Assembly (NCBI GenBank): GCA_022414725.1 | Contig: CM039465.1 | Coordinates: forward strand, 4,526,688-4,590,687 | Reading direction: 5' to 3' | DNA: 64,000 bases | DNA from: Microglena sp. YARC | Lineage: Eukaryota > Chlorophyta > Chlorophyceae > Chlamydomonadales > Chlamydomonadaceae | Shown here: piece by piece, positions 1 through 9,739 of the stretch | How the letters are laid out: every line of letters starts with the position of its first letter | Numbering within the stretch: position 1 is the stretch's first letter | Notes under the pieces: model-generated | Told to the model about the DNA's origin: nothing | What the model saw: only the letters and a program-made list of their open reading frames with translations | Database searches by the model: none | Program-made: the position numbers and the translations under genes

Positions 1-940
1 GATCATCAACATCTGCTCGGCCAATGCCTTCTTGCTTGCTGCTCTAGAAAATTCGAATCTGCAGAAATTGACGAACTGGACTGGAGCTAGCGTAGCCGAT
101 ATATCTCACAGCTCGGAAGCCAAACGAACTTAACGACCCAGTAACCTTAACCTTTAACCCGTAACTAGGGGGGGGGGGGGGGGGGGGAGTTATGGTTATC
201 GCGAAAATGGTTATTGAAAAACAAGTGAGCACTTGCACACTTGTCGACTAAACGTACTTCGTATACCGTCCTTCGTACGTCGTTGCTGAGCCGGCAGGCT
301 GCGGATATTCTGTAAAAGACAATTCTGCCCGTGGTCGGTCTAGAACTTGCGACATACGGGTGTCTTCCCGATGCAAGTCAGTGAGTTGTATCGAAAACTA
401 CACTTACATAACAAAATTACAGCCCACTAGCCCCGGATGAGTCGCATTCCACTAACGGGAGTTGGATCGCCTTACCTCGGAGGGCACTTAATCGCGTGCG
501 GATCTCAGAGTTGTGGACTGTGGACGCGGTGCAATAAATAATGTTAATACCCACCGTGGATGAACACACTGCTTCTCGATTCGGGTCTCTACCCGGCGAT
601 GTAAAGATCCTTCACCTCTATCCGGAACACCCTGCTTCAGCCAGTCGTTGAACCCATGGAAATACCGTTGGACTCAGGTATGAATACGCCAACATAGGTG
701 ACTGTCATTACTTTGCCCAGTCTGTAGGGCGGTATGTTCCAGACCCCGTGGGGTACAGCTCACGCTAAACGGGAGAAGTTCGATCCTCACTGCCGGTTGA
801 CAGTGGTGTTCGGAGTCCGTTCCCTCGGGGGCGGTGGTGTTTCCACTGCTAGGATAAGAGGCCATTGCAATCTTCTTCTTCTTCCCAGTGAGATGTTCTG
901 CCAAGAGATGAACTGCAGTACTGATGTACGTTGTGTTACT

Positions 941-1027
941 GTCAGCTGTACTACTAGGACACGAGTGCCTTGTTGGCATCTGATCAGATGCCATTAAGGC
1001 ACTCGTGTCCTAGTAGTATACGCTGAC
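941..1027. repeat. Short near-perfect inverted repeat
   Basis: GTCAGC at 941 and GCTGAC ending at 1027 bound two arms of roughly 40 bases that pair almost completely, including GGACACGAGTGCC against GGCACTCGTGTCC. The centre is the palindrome GCATCTGATCAGATGC near 983. It would form a cruciform or hairpin. It may be a small foldback MITE or the scar of an inverted duplication. Confidence 0.85.
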
Positions 1028-1509
1028 AATAATGCCCGACTCGGGAGGAAAACGGGGGGGTTCGATCCTCCCCAGAAGGTCGCGGTATTGAAACTGTGAG
1101 GTTGATAAACAAGTGACCCCTTGCACACCGAGGCTACCGAAGCCACCAAGGCAAGGCTTACTGATTTGTATCCATGTACTACCCGTACTTTTGTACCCCG
1201 TAACCTGTCTCTAAGTTGTTCGACCGCTCTATTGAAAAACAAGTGGGCGAGATAACTGACGCGAAAAGTGTCGTGTAAACGCTTCGTAGTTAGTTAACTG
1301 TACATCTTAACCGTAACTGGCCATGATAACCTGCTCGTGTAAACGCCCTCTTAGAGGTCGTTCACACGGGACTGGTTTGGGTTTGGGTTAAGGGGTAGTT
1401 GGGCGTTTCTGTCGTACATCCAAACCTTTTTTCGTTCACACGGGAAAAAGTTGACGCATTTGGGTCAAATTAGTTAACCAAATGCTAACCCAGACCCAAA
1501 CCCAAACGT

Positions 1510-2475
1510 GCCCCCCCCCCCCCCCCCCCCCACGTTTGGGTTATGATTATGGTTATGTCGCACACGTGTTGTTCGTTGTTTCTGTTGCGATAAATTGCGC
1601 CGCATTTCTTTCAGCCGCTTGTTTTCGAAACCGTCCTTCCTTTCGCGCCATGTACAATATTCACTGCGCTGTATGGAGGGGTCCGACCTGGATGGGCCGC
1701 CACCTGCAGATCCACGCCAGCATGATATGCAGCAGTAGCAGCGTGATACGCAGTATAAGGAGACGCAGTTTCCGCCTTCCTCACATTATCGCCAGAGCCT
1801 GCTTGATTTGAGCGCTCCTGCTGCGGATCGGCAATTTAAAATGATCAAACTTTTCCAACTGACAAGAAGCTCTGGAATGCCGTCCGAACGAAATTCATGG
1901 GTTTGGTCGGGTTTGGGCTAACCTCGACTAATCTTCAGCTAACCCCCTCTGACGCGGCGGGTTAACATCAAACCAAACCCAAACCCAAACCTGTCCCGTG
2001 TGAACGACCTCTTAGAGGTCATACAGACGAGACAGGTTTGGGTTTGGGTTTGGTTTGAGGTTAACCTGCCACGTCAGAGGGGGTTAGACGAGGTTACCCG
2101 AGGTTAACCCAAACCCGCCCAAACACGCGAATTTCGTTCAAACGGCATTCCTGAGCTTCTTGCCAGTGGGAAAAGCTTGAAGTCGGAGTGATCATGGGAA
2201 GACGCATCGATTATCAATTGTTGCTCCTTTGGAGCATGCTCGCACTCGCCGAATTCGACGCATCCTTACCTGGGGCGGCTGCAGGCGCAAATGCAGCTGT
2301 GAGCAGGCTGATGTATCCTCCTTGTTCCGCTGTGGGCTCTGTTGCGACCGTTTCAAGACGTTTTAAGAGGACTGACAGGAAGGAAATGCGGCGAAATTTA
2401 TCGCAATAGAAACAACGAACAACATGTGTGCGACATAACCATAACCATCGCCCAAACTTGGGGGGGGGGGGGGAT
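1510..2475. repeat. ~1-kb foldback element bounded by poly-C and poly-G
   Basis: The left arm 1525-1640 is the reverse complement of the right arm about 2350-2470, both carrying GGTTATGTCGCACAC-like sequence. An inner pair of arms, about 1838-2005 and 2018-2195, pairs around the centre GACCTCTTAGAGGTC near 2012. A C run (about 1510) and a G run (about 2461) close the outer ends, as expected if the poly-C was duplicated with the arm. No coding sequence is convincing. A foldback (FT-like) element is the best description. Confidence 0.7.
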
Positions 2476-3174
2476 GGGGGGGAGAAGCAAGTGACCACTT
2501 GCACACTTGTCGACCTAGCGTACTTTGTACACCGTCCTTTGCACGACATTGCTGAGCTGGCAAGCTACGGATGTTCTGTAAAACACAAACCTGCCCGGGG
2601 TCGGTCTCGAATATGCGACGTATGGGTGTCTTGCTGATCCCATAAAGTGTGTTATATCGACTAAGTACTCTTACATAACAAAATGACAGCCCAGTGAGAT
2701 GTTCTGCCAAGAGATGAACTGCAGTACTGATGTACATTGTGTTACCAAACTGCGAGATTGAAAAACAAGTGACCACTTGCACTTAGCACTTAGCACAATT
2801 GCTGAGCGCAAGAACCTCAGCAGAATGGCAGAGCGCGACTAACTTAGTTGAATCGCAGAGCAATTCCCATTTGCAGGAATGCAGGCATGCAAGCCGTCAG
2901 ATTATCCATCCATCTATTGAACGCGCCACCGAGGCTACCAAAGCCACCAAGGCAAGGCGTACTGATTTGTCTCCATGTACTATCCGTACTTTTGTACCCC
3001 GTAACCTGTCTCTAAGTTGTTCGACCGCTCTATTGAAAAACAAGTTTGGGTTTTGGGTTAGGTTAGCATTTGGGTTACCGAATTTGACCAAACCGCGTCA
3101 ACTTTGTCCCGTGTGAACGAAAAAAGGTTTGGATGTACGACAGAAACGCCCAACTAACCCGTAACTCAGACCCA

Positions 3175-3900
3175 AACCTGTCTCGTCTGACCGACCTCTT
3201 ACCGATCATTCCGGGCATGAGGGAACCATACCACGCTCCCACCGCGACACACCCTCTCTCTGTGTGTATTTCGTTCTCACAGAGTTGCGGGCGGCCATGA
3301 ATGCAGCATCCGATGAATCGAGCGAGTATGAGAGTGCGGAGGAGGCAGAAGCTTTGCATCCATCCACCTCGGAAGCTGTGGCGAACACGCAACCTGCTGC
3401 CTCGGACGCTCAAACGTGGGCCCATGAACTATGGATGCGAACGTGAGTTTCAACTTGCATTTGCGTTCGCCTGTATTGGCAAAAGCCAGAGTGAGGGGTA
3501 CGCTGTACAGCCCCCTCTACCTACAGTATGTGTGTTACAGGGTGCTATGTTCCAGGATGGACAATTTTGTTTTGCTCCTTTGCTTCTTTGCTTCGCTACC
3601 TAGTACCTTGCGTATGCCGATTTTTTTCAATTAAAGAATGGCTGGAAGACCCCCCCCCCCCCCCCCCCGGGTGTGTGGAGCGGGCTTGCCTTGGGCAAAC
3701 AATGGCTTGTCTATGACAATGTCATGCACATCAGTATATGTTACATGTTATACCGGTAGTCATAGTCATCAGTATTGAAAATGTGCGAGGTCATGTACAT
3801 CAGAATATGGTATAGTCCGGGGGCATCCAACTAAGCTAGAGAGACTTGACCAAAATATAATAATAAAGATAATTGGAGCTTGGGGTGGGAAGGGGTTCAG
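3175..3900 (+). pseudogene. Decayed duplicate of RCHY1-like exon 1 and intron start
   Basis: This stretch is a close copy of 16900-17560. The pseudo-exon occupies 3297-3442 and begins like the functional copy ([16 protein letters not shown]). A net 2-base deletion near residue 38, just after 'PAASD', shifts the frame, so the downstream NYGCE needed for the CHY finger is lost. The acceptor-like CTCACAG upstream and the donor GTGAGT at 3443 are still present. Intron sequence after the donor, including a C run and the GTGTGGAGCGGGCTTGCC block, also matches the functional gene. The duplicate continues to 4342 and, past the LTR element, from 8562. Confidence 0.88.
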
Positions 3901-4342
3901 GGGAGTGAGGGGGAGAGGGAGAGGGAGAGGTGTGGAGGGAGGTGGATCCTAGTTCCTGCCACCACCTCAACCACCATGATTGATGCCAGCCTGGAGACTA
4001 TCAGCAGGGTCTGAATGAACAGGCGCCGTATGACCTGGTTCCCATCAAACCAGTTTTGTTTGCCCCCTCCCCCCCCCCCCCCCCCCCCGTCTGCTATCCT
4101 ACAATCCTGGTAACAGACTGAAATGGAGTAACCATTCAATTTTTTCTTCTATGTTTGACCTGGTTTGACCCATGTAATTGCTTCTGGAACCTATTACATA
4201 GAAATTCTCCCCCCCCCCCCCCCCCCCCTCCCCTGATATTCCACCCTCCTGATAACTGATTATAATGGAGCAAATATGTAAAAGTGTTGAAGGTCTGATC
4301 CATGAAAATGCATCTCGAACCTAGTACAGGGGCGTCCCCCCC
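3900..4342. repeat. Duplicated RCHY1-like intron 1 sequence, left of LTR insertion
   Basis: It matches 17545-17960 with the same order of blocks: a purine-rich G tract, a CACCACAACCACCAT block, the phrase ATGACCTGGTTCCCATCAAACC, C runs, and the GAACCTAGTACA block that precedes each C run. The LTR element has inserted into the last C run. No gene is seen. Confidence 0.8.
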
Positions 4343-4565
4343 TGTTATTGACTATTCTATGTATTAGTCTCTGAGTTGGCATAGTGCACACCGGTACCTG
4401 TTCCCTCCTGGTCCCGTGTTACCTGCCACCAGGCCACAGGCTAGCTGTGGCCTGCACGTGACTGCAGTACCTTGCAGTACACATCTCTATTCTATATGAT
4501 TGCGCCTGCTGCGCTTAATAGCATCTTCTCCGCTATCGTGCTTACACCGTTGTAAAGAACTTGCA
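4343..4565 (+). repeat. 5' LTR
   Basis: It starts TGTTATTGACT and ends AAGAACTTGCA. It aligns without gaps to the 3' LTR and has the same length (223 bp). TG...CA ends are normal for LTR retroelements. Confidence 0.93.
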
Positions 4566-4807
4566 TGAAAAGGTTATGTGCGCCATCAATAGACGCTAAA
4601 GAAGACAGCCGCTGCGTACCGACCCTTAGGTATCAGTTCCCCTCTGACTAGCTCGAAGGCCCGAGTTTCTAGCATCTGGACCCCCGACTACGGATCCAAC
4701 TAACTGCTGCTCCGCCTACCGCTTCATCCAAGACCTACTTTGGATCTGCCGCTGCGTCCTACGACTGGAGCAAGCAAGAGCACCTGCTAGTCACCGAAAT
4801 CTATGAA

Positions 4808-5506
4808 GTGAGTTTGAAAGACATCCCCACTTCCCCTGCCCTGCCCATCGCCTTCAACTGCCAACAAGCAGTCGTCAATGGCGAGCCTCCCAACTCTGAC
4901 GGTTACCCTGCTGATGACATTTCTTACCCTGTTGTTGCGGGTGCTGACCCAGCTGCTCCAGCTCGTGATGTCCCCAACATGATCTCCACCTACAAGAACA
5001 ACAAGGCATTCAAGATGATTCTGGATCGAGTATCAGAGGCAATCCAACAAGCCATCCTTTCCCACACTGACATGGCCACTAAAGCTTTCAGGTTCCTGGA
5101 CTCCCTCTACTCTGAGCAAGCTGGTGCCCGAGAGCTAACAACTGTCACAAGTCTCTATGCTCTCACCATGTCTGGTCATGAATCACTGCAGACTTACCTC
5201 TCCAGAGCATATGACTTGTACTCCCAACTTCCCCAGATCCAAGGTACTCCCATCTGCTCTGTCCCCACATTTCTCAACATCATTGTCAAGGGACTCATTG
5301 CTCGTCCTGAATATGAGGGATACATCAACAAGTTCAACCCTAATGAAGTCACTACCTTTGCCATCCTCCAAACCAAGATGAACCAGTGGTGCTTGGTAAA
5401 GAATGTTGACCTCTCCCCATCTTCAGAGGAAGCTGAGCTGGCTGCAGCAGCCTACAGGTACAGAAGATCCTCCAACGCCAACAACAAATTCCTCACAAGA
5501 GACTGA
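4808..5506 (+). CDS. Gag-like protein of LTR element
   Basis: A 232-codon frame. The middle resembles the UBN2/Copia-type gag helical domain: FRFLDSLYSE, then LTTVTSLYALTMSGHESLQTYL, then a run ending in MNQWCLVKN, with the spacing of helices seen in that family. The frame is closed by TGA. If that stop is ignored, the same frame goes directly into a retroviral-type zinc knuckle (see next entry), so the natural Gag was probably longer. The assignment rests on pattern and on position just after the 5' LTR. Start codon choice is uncertain, because the listed ATG is not the only possible one. Confidence 0.7.
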   Translation: MSLKDIPTSPALPIAFNCQQAVVNGEPPNSDGYPADDISYPVVAGADPAAPARDVPNMISTYKNNKAFKMILDRVSEAIQQAILSHTDMATKAFRFLDSLYSEQAGARELTTVTSLYALTMSGHESLQTYLSRAYDLYSQLPQIQGTPICSVPTFLNIIVKGLIARPEYEGYINKFNPNEVTTFAILQTKMNQWCLVKNVDLSPSSEEAELAAAAYRYRRSSNANNKFLTRD

Positions 5507-5725
5507 AGGGACAGCAACAAGAAGATGACCTGCTAGAACTGTAGAGGAGTAGGACACAGCTTCAGAGAATGCATCAGCGAGGACACTGACCTGGCTTTTA
5601 AGCCAGTTGACTCTGATGAAGCTGAAAATGGATCAAAGTCACCTCCAAAGGAGAGATCAGGTGACGACAAGGAGACCAAGACCTAGAAGAAGCCAAAGCA
5701 GAGGACGCCATGCTCACGTTGCTGA
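5507..5725 (+). pseudogene. Gag zinc-knuckle region interrupted by stop codons
   Basis: In the gag frame a CCHC knuckle is readable: TGC-x2-TGT-x4-CAC-x4-TGC, spacing C-X2-C-X4-H-X4-C. The residue after the first Cys is a TAG codon, which looks like AAG>TAG at a Lys position. A second TAG follows in a Lys-rich stretch, and TGA at 5504 precedes it. The knuckle spacing is exact, so the identification is good. The stops show decay in this copy or recoding; decay is simpler. Confidence 0.75.
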
Positions 5726-7673
5726 TGGTGACCACGCTACCTCCACCTCCAACTCTGACAGTGAGGATGAGGAGCACAACTTCCTCTCTCTGGCACTGAA
5801 CGAAGACACTCCACAGCCCATGAGTTTTGCTGCAACAACCAGAGGCAAGTCTGTATCATTTTCCCTGCCATATGACCCCCTGGCTGACACAACATTCTTT
5901 GGGCATATGAGTGCTGATGATGATTGCACTATAGATGATGATGAAGAAGTTTTCCAAGCAGCACTACAGACAGAATGGATCATAGACACTGCAGCCCACT
6001 TCCATGCCACAAGTAACACCTCCTATCTGCATGACATTCAGGACCTCCCACAGCCTATTAGGCTGCAGCTGGCAGACCAAGGATCTCCGCCTATCTTCTG
6101 CAAGCAGATAGGGAAGGCCAAGATCAAGGGCCATGACAAAGCACTGATTATCCTGAATGGTGTACTGCTTGCTGGCTGCAAAATGCCCAACATCATTAGC
6201 ATCAATGCAGCCACCAACCTGTGCCCAGATCTCCAAGTCCACCTGTCCAAGACCAAGGCCACTCTCTCCATACCTGACAAGTCTGGCAACAAGCTACTCC
6301 TACCATGCCCCAAAAGGCATGGACTGTATCTCACTCAAACCTCCCCAGCTACCCACAGTAACCACTCCAGTGGACCACCCACTGCCTACATCATGATGGT
6401 TACCAAAGCTACATCATCCCACACTGGCTCTGAGACAGGGCAGTGCTCACCCACTCCTGAGACTGCCCCCAGTAGGGCTGATCAACACTTCCAAGACTGT
6501 GCCTCTGATCCTGAGCCATCTACATCAAACACTGGCTCTGAGACAGGGCAGTACCCACCCACTCATGTGACTGCCCCCAGTGCCCATGAAGACCCTGCTG
6601 GAACTAACACCCCTTCATTTCACCATCACACCACACCTTCCACTTCAGAGAACTTCCTTGAAGAGACTGACAGTGACAGTGACATGGAAGGATTGCCAGA
6701 CCTAATAACACCAGAGGTCTACTCCCAACGCATGGCAGAACGTGCAAAAGGGGTAAAGCCCCTGTCAGAAGACCAGCAAGTTGTTGACCCACCAGACATC
6801 CCCACTATCTCTCCAGCCACTCAGCAACGTCACCTCCTTCGAATCATCTCTCCCACTCCTGACCTTCCTGACCATCTGAACAACCTGACCCTGCAACAAG
6901 CCAGAGCAGAGATGGAACTTCTCAGTGACCAGATGAGGACCAACTATGAAGAGTATGATGGCCCCATAGATGGGGATGGACCACTCAAGTCATCTGATCT
7001 AGCCTCAGCAACCACCTGGCAACAGTGGATCCTCCAGAACAGCTCACCAGATATTGGGATCCCACTAGGAGAAGTCAACCAGAATGTCAACCACATCCAC
7101 TTCTCCAACAACTCAAGACTCAGCCTGACCAGGTTCGGATGTACCCTACACCAACTGAACAACAGACCTGCCTCACCGTCCTTCACTATCAAGCCCAGGC
7201 CCCCACTCTCCCAACTCATCACTGCATTCACCAACAGGTTTCGAACCCTGCTGACATATGAGAAAGGAAAGTTCCCACTAAGATCAATGCACAGAAAGCC
7301 ATCTGATGCCTATGCCCCTGTCCTCAAGCACACTGGCAGACTCCAACAGATGGTGCAAGCTTATCCTACTGTCTCTACCACAGCCAGACCCACCTTACAG
7401 TGGGCCATCTGTCTCCAGGCTGCCATGACCAGTGCCCATGCATATGCTCTCTCATTTCGACCCAAAATGATCATGGACCCCAGGAGCTGTGCCTACCCTG
7501 GAGGAAAAGTGCTGTGTGTCAACCACCTTAGTATGGACTGGAGCCCCATGGACTTCACTTTCATCAACATACTTTCTTCCTTAAGCCTGGCTACCAAATC
7601 ATTTGATGAGTTCCTTGCCCAAGTCTGCCACCAGCTTGCCCTGGATGAATTCCCCACCCTGTCAGGCACCTAG
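5607..7673 (+). CDS. Copia-like protease-containing polyprotein frame
   Basis: A 688-codon frame in a different phase from gag. Residues about 122-132 read EWIIDTAAHFHAT, matching the Copia protease start (W-x-x-D-[ST]-G/A-[AS]-x-H) but with Ala in place of the catalytic-loop Gly. A ~100-residue protease/GAG-pre-integrase-like stretch follows (ADQGSPPIFCKQIGKAKIKG, then NIISINAATN). Next comes a low-complexity linker with two copies of a TGSETGQ unit. The C-terminal 300 residues contain no recognisable integrase DDE, reverse transcriptase YVDD or RNase H signature, and I do not recognise them. The frame probably continues from gag by a frameshift. Confidence 0.7.
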   Translation: MTLMKLKMDQSHLQRRDQVTTRRPRPRRSQSRGRHAHVADGDHATSTSNSDSEDEEHNFLSLALNEDTPQPMSFAATTRGKSVSFSLPYDPLADTTFFGHMSADDDCTIDDDEEVFQAALQTEWIIDTAAHFHATSNTSYLHDIQDLPQPIRLQLADQGSPPIFCKQIGKAKIKGHDKALIILNGVLLAGCKMPNIISINAATNLCPDLQVHLSKTKATLSIPDKSGNKLLLPCPKRHGLYLTQTSPATHSNHSSGPPTAYIMMVTKATSSHTGSETGQCSPTPETAPSRADQHFQDCASDPEPSTSNTGSETGQYPPTHVTAPSAHEDPAGTNTPSFHHHTTPSTSENFLEETDSDSDMEGLPDLITPEVYSQRMAERAKGVKPLSEDQQVVDPPDIPTISPATQQRHLLRIISPTPDLPDHLNNLTLQQARAEMELLSDQMRTNYEEYDGPIDGDGPLKSSDLASATTWQQWILQNSSPDIGIPLGEVNQNVNHIHFSNNSRLSLTRFGCTLHQLNNRPASPSFTIKPRPPLSQLITAFTNRFRTLLTYEKGKFPLRSMHRKPSDAYAPVLKHTGRLQQMVQAYPTVSTTARPTLQWAICLQAAMTSAHAYALSFRPKMIMDPRSCAYPGGKVLCVNHLSMDWSPMDFTFINILSSLSLATKSFDEFLAQVCHQLALDEFPTLSGT

Positions 7674-8330
7674 TAAACTATTTAAGATGTTGCTCTCCCT
7701 CTGTCGTTTTAGACCTGAAAACTCTAGATTTTTTTAGAATGTATGCCCCATGTACTGCCCCATGTACCCCTACAGGCAGCCAAACTTTGAATTTAGAATT
7801 AACCTGGTCTCAACCAGATGTCTGACATATTTTAATTTAGGTTACAGCCCTTCAGCTATCCACCCAAATTATGAGGGGACTAGTTCAGACAGCCTGTCTA
7901 AAACAAATCCTCTGGTCTCGAATCATGTATTTCTCGTAACCAAGGTTCTCTCCCCAAGCTTTAGCCAAGCCTGGGAGTTCTCCTCTACAGTTCCCTTCCA
8001 GCTTCCCTGCAACCTAGCCTGCATCCTCTCTGCAGTTTAAATTCACCCCTGTGCAGCCTCCCTGCAGCCTAGCCCGCAGCATCTCTGCAGTTTTATTATT
8101 TCACATAGAAGTTTATCAGTAGACCTGCTAACCTAGTAGATCAATTCTGAGACTCTATAAGAGGAAACCCCTTTCCCCTTAGCATCGACTTGGGTAAATC
8201 ATTTACCCAAATTCCTGCTATCGGTACTGACTCCTCTACCTATCTCTGATCTTAAATAGTCACTACATAATTTTCTTATGCCCCTCAGTTAATTCCAGGA
8301 ATTCTTCAAGTTAAAATAATACCTTGAATT
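7674..8330. other. 3' non-coding interior of LTR element
   Basis: No gene is seen. It is AT-richer than the coding part and holds two near-repeats of a CAGCCTCCCTGCAGCCTAGC-type block at 8000-8090. It ends in the polypurine tract. Confidence 0.6.
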
Positions 8331-8338
8331 GGGGGGGA
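8331..8338 (+). promoter_or_regulatory. Polypurine tract of LTR element
   Basis: GGGGGGGA lies immediately before the TG of the 3' LTR, the expected site for plus-strand priming. Confidence 0.8.
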
Positions 8339-8561
8339 TGTTATTGACTGATCTATATATCAGTCTCTGAGTTGGCATAGTGCACACCGGTATCTGGTCC
8401 CTCCTGGTCCCGTGTTGCCTGCCACCAGGCCACAGGCTAGCTGTGGCATGCACGTGACTGCAGTACCTTGCAATACACATATATATTCTATATGATTGCG
8501 CCTGCTGCGCTTAATAGCATCTTCTCCGCTATCGTGCTTACACCGTTGTAAAGAACTTGCA
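8339..8561 (+). repeat. 3' LTR
   Basis: 223 bp, gapless against the 5' LTR with scattered substitutions (for example ACCTGTTCC versus TCTGGTCC). It ends AAGAACTTGCA. Confidence 0.93.
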
Positions 8562-9020
8562 TTAAAAACCCCACACCCCCACACCTCCCGCTATCCCACG
8601 CTCCCGAGAACTGGCTGAAATGAAGGAAGTGCAAGATTCGACCCGTGTAAATGATGATGATGATGATGTTGATGATTGAATTTTCTCTGGTGCCATATTG
8701 GACTCCAAATGAGCCCGCAGTCTGACGGAGTCAAGGGGGACTTATGACAAATAAATGCAACTCGAACCTAGTACATAAACATGTGCCTCCTCCCCCCCCC
8801 CCCCCCCCTCCTGAGAACTGACTGAAATGGAGCAGCCATTTTAAACTGCTCAAGGTCTGACCCATGTAAATGCATGTGGAACCTAGTACATGGACATATA
8901 CCCCCCGCGCGCCCCACCCCACCCCTCCCCTCCCAGTATCCCTCTCCCGTGTTCTCCCAAATGAGAACCCTAAACCTAAATCATAAACCCTGTGTGCAGA
9001 CTACCGACGACGTTGGGGGG
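8562..9020 (+). pseudogene. Right half of duplicated RCHY1-like segment with exon 2 stub
   Basis: Sequence resumes the duplicated intron 1 interrupted by the LTR element: GAGAACTGACTGAAATGGAG, C run, AAATGAGAACCC, CTAAACC. It reaches TGTGTGCAG followed by ACTACCGACGACG (9000-9012), the acceptor and first codons (H)YRR of exon 2. The stub then runs straight into a G run, and then into a CAGTCTCATGGCTGTGGG block that in the real gene belongs to intron 3. This copy is therefore deleted or rearranged as well as frameshifted. Confidence 0.8.
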
Positions 9021-9214
9021 GGGGGGGGGGGGGGGGGGGCAGTCTCATGGCTGTGGGCGGTTGGGTGTGTAGGGTGTATGATGTTCCAAATGCTAGTTCA
9101 TCAAGTTGTTCTGCCCATGTGCTACGTCTGATCATCCAGAACTTGAACTAGAACTTGATTACATGGCTCCAGCTTTTAAGATTGCTCGCCTTAACATTAA
9201 GAATACATGAATAC

Positions 9215-9290
9215 TATGCCTTACTACTAGGCGTGAGGTTGAGGGGGCCAGCCCGTTCGCTTGCTCTGGGGCCAACCACCAATACATTGA
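9215..9290 (+). repeat. Dispersed repeat family 'GGCGTGAGGTTG'
   Basis: The core GGCGTGAGGTTGAGGGGGCC-AGCCCGTT-GCTTGC recurs at 19140-19195, 25012-25050 and 33259-33305. All copies follow a short ACGAGGCG-like or TACTAGGCG-like stem. It is a short dispersed repeat of unknown nature. Confidence 0.75.
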
Positions 9291-9739
9291 GAATCAGTCA
9301 TGTTTAGTGATCATCGAGAACCAAGAATGTTTTTCAAGATACGGTTGGGTAAGTGCCTTGAGGCTACCTGCCTACCGCTGGGCTGTAACAAATACACACA
9401 TCACTCAAGGTTTAGTAAATCCATGTCTCTCTCTTTATCTCTATATACAATTATACATACCCTTCTGAGTTAGTGAATACTGCATCCTCGTATGACATGA
9501 CTTGTTACATGTTTTTTCAGCCATGGGCTGGTCTCCTTCTTCTAATTCTTTGTCCCCGCCCACCCATCGAGAATTATTGTTATAAGGCTCTATGGATGTA
9601 TGTTGGCAGATGCTCCCTTACTCAGTTCCTCGCTTTTGTGGATATTTCTAAAATCTCGTTTGTTAAATTTTTCAGATATTTACTTTAAAAAGTAATATTG
9701 AAGGTACGAGGAAACTGTATCTCGTGTATGTATGCTGTT
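9291..9739. other. Non-coding spacer
   Basis: No gene or strong repeat is seen apart from the left target duplication of the hAT-like element (9732-9739, ATGCTGTT). Confidence 0.5.

Larger units (their letters stand above)
160..3180. repeat. Mosaic of direct and inverted repeats
   Basis: No convincing gene is seen here. The stretch 160-420 is repeated in direct orientation at 2465-2695, both beginning next to a long G run. The stretch 888-940 recurs at 2690-2745. The stretch 1098-1245 recurs, with an insertion, at 2752-3045. The stretch 1370-1500 is present in inverted form at about 3045-3180. Two foldback structures, annotated separately, lie inside. The pattern suggests repeated insertion and duplication of a few mobile or foldback units. 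Boundaries are approximate because copies were aligned by eye. Confidence 0.7.
4343..8561 (+). mobile_element. LTR retrotransposon, Copia-like gag/protease, no visible pol
   Basis: The element has two 223-bp LTRs (4343-4565 and 8339-8561) that start TG, end CA and differ at a handful of positions, so it is fairly young but not brand-new. A GGGGGGGA polypurine tract lies directly before the 3' LTR. The interior is about 3.8 kb and holds a gag frame, a CCHC zinc knuckle and a frame with a Copia-type protease-like site. I see no integrase, reverse transcriptase or RNase H motif. A GGTATCAG string at about 4629 resembles the core of the usual initiator-Met primer site but lies some 60 bases inside, so it is only a candidate. 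No matching target-site duplication was found; the insertion lies in a C run. It may be a non-autonomous derivative. Confidence 0.92.
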
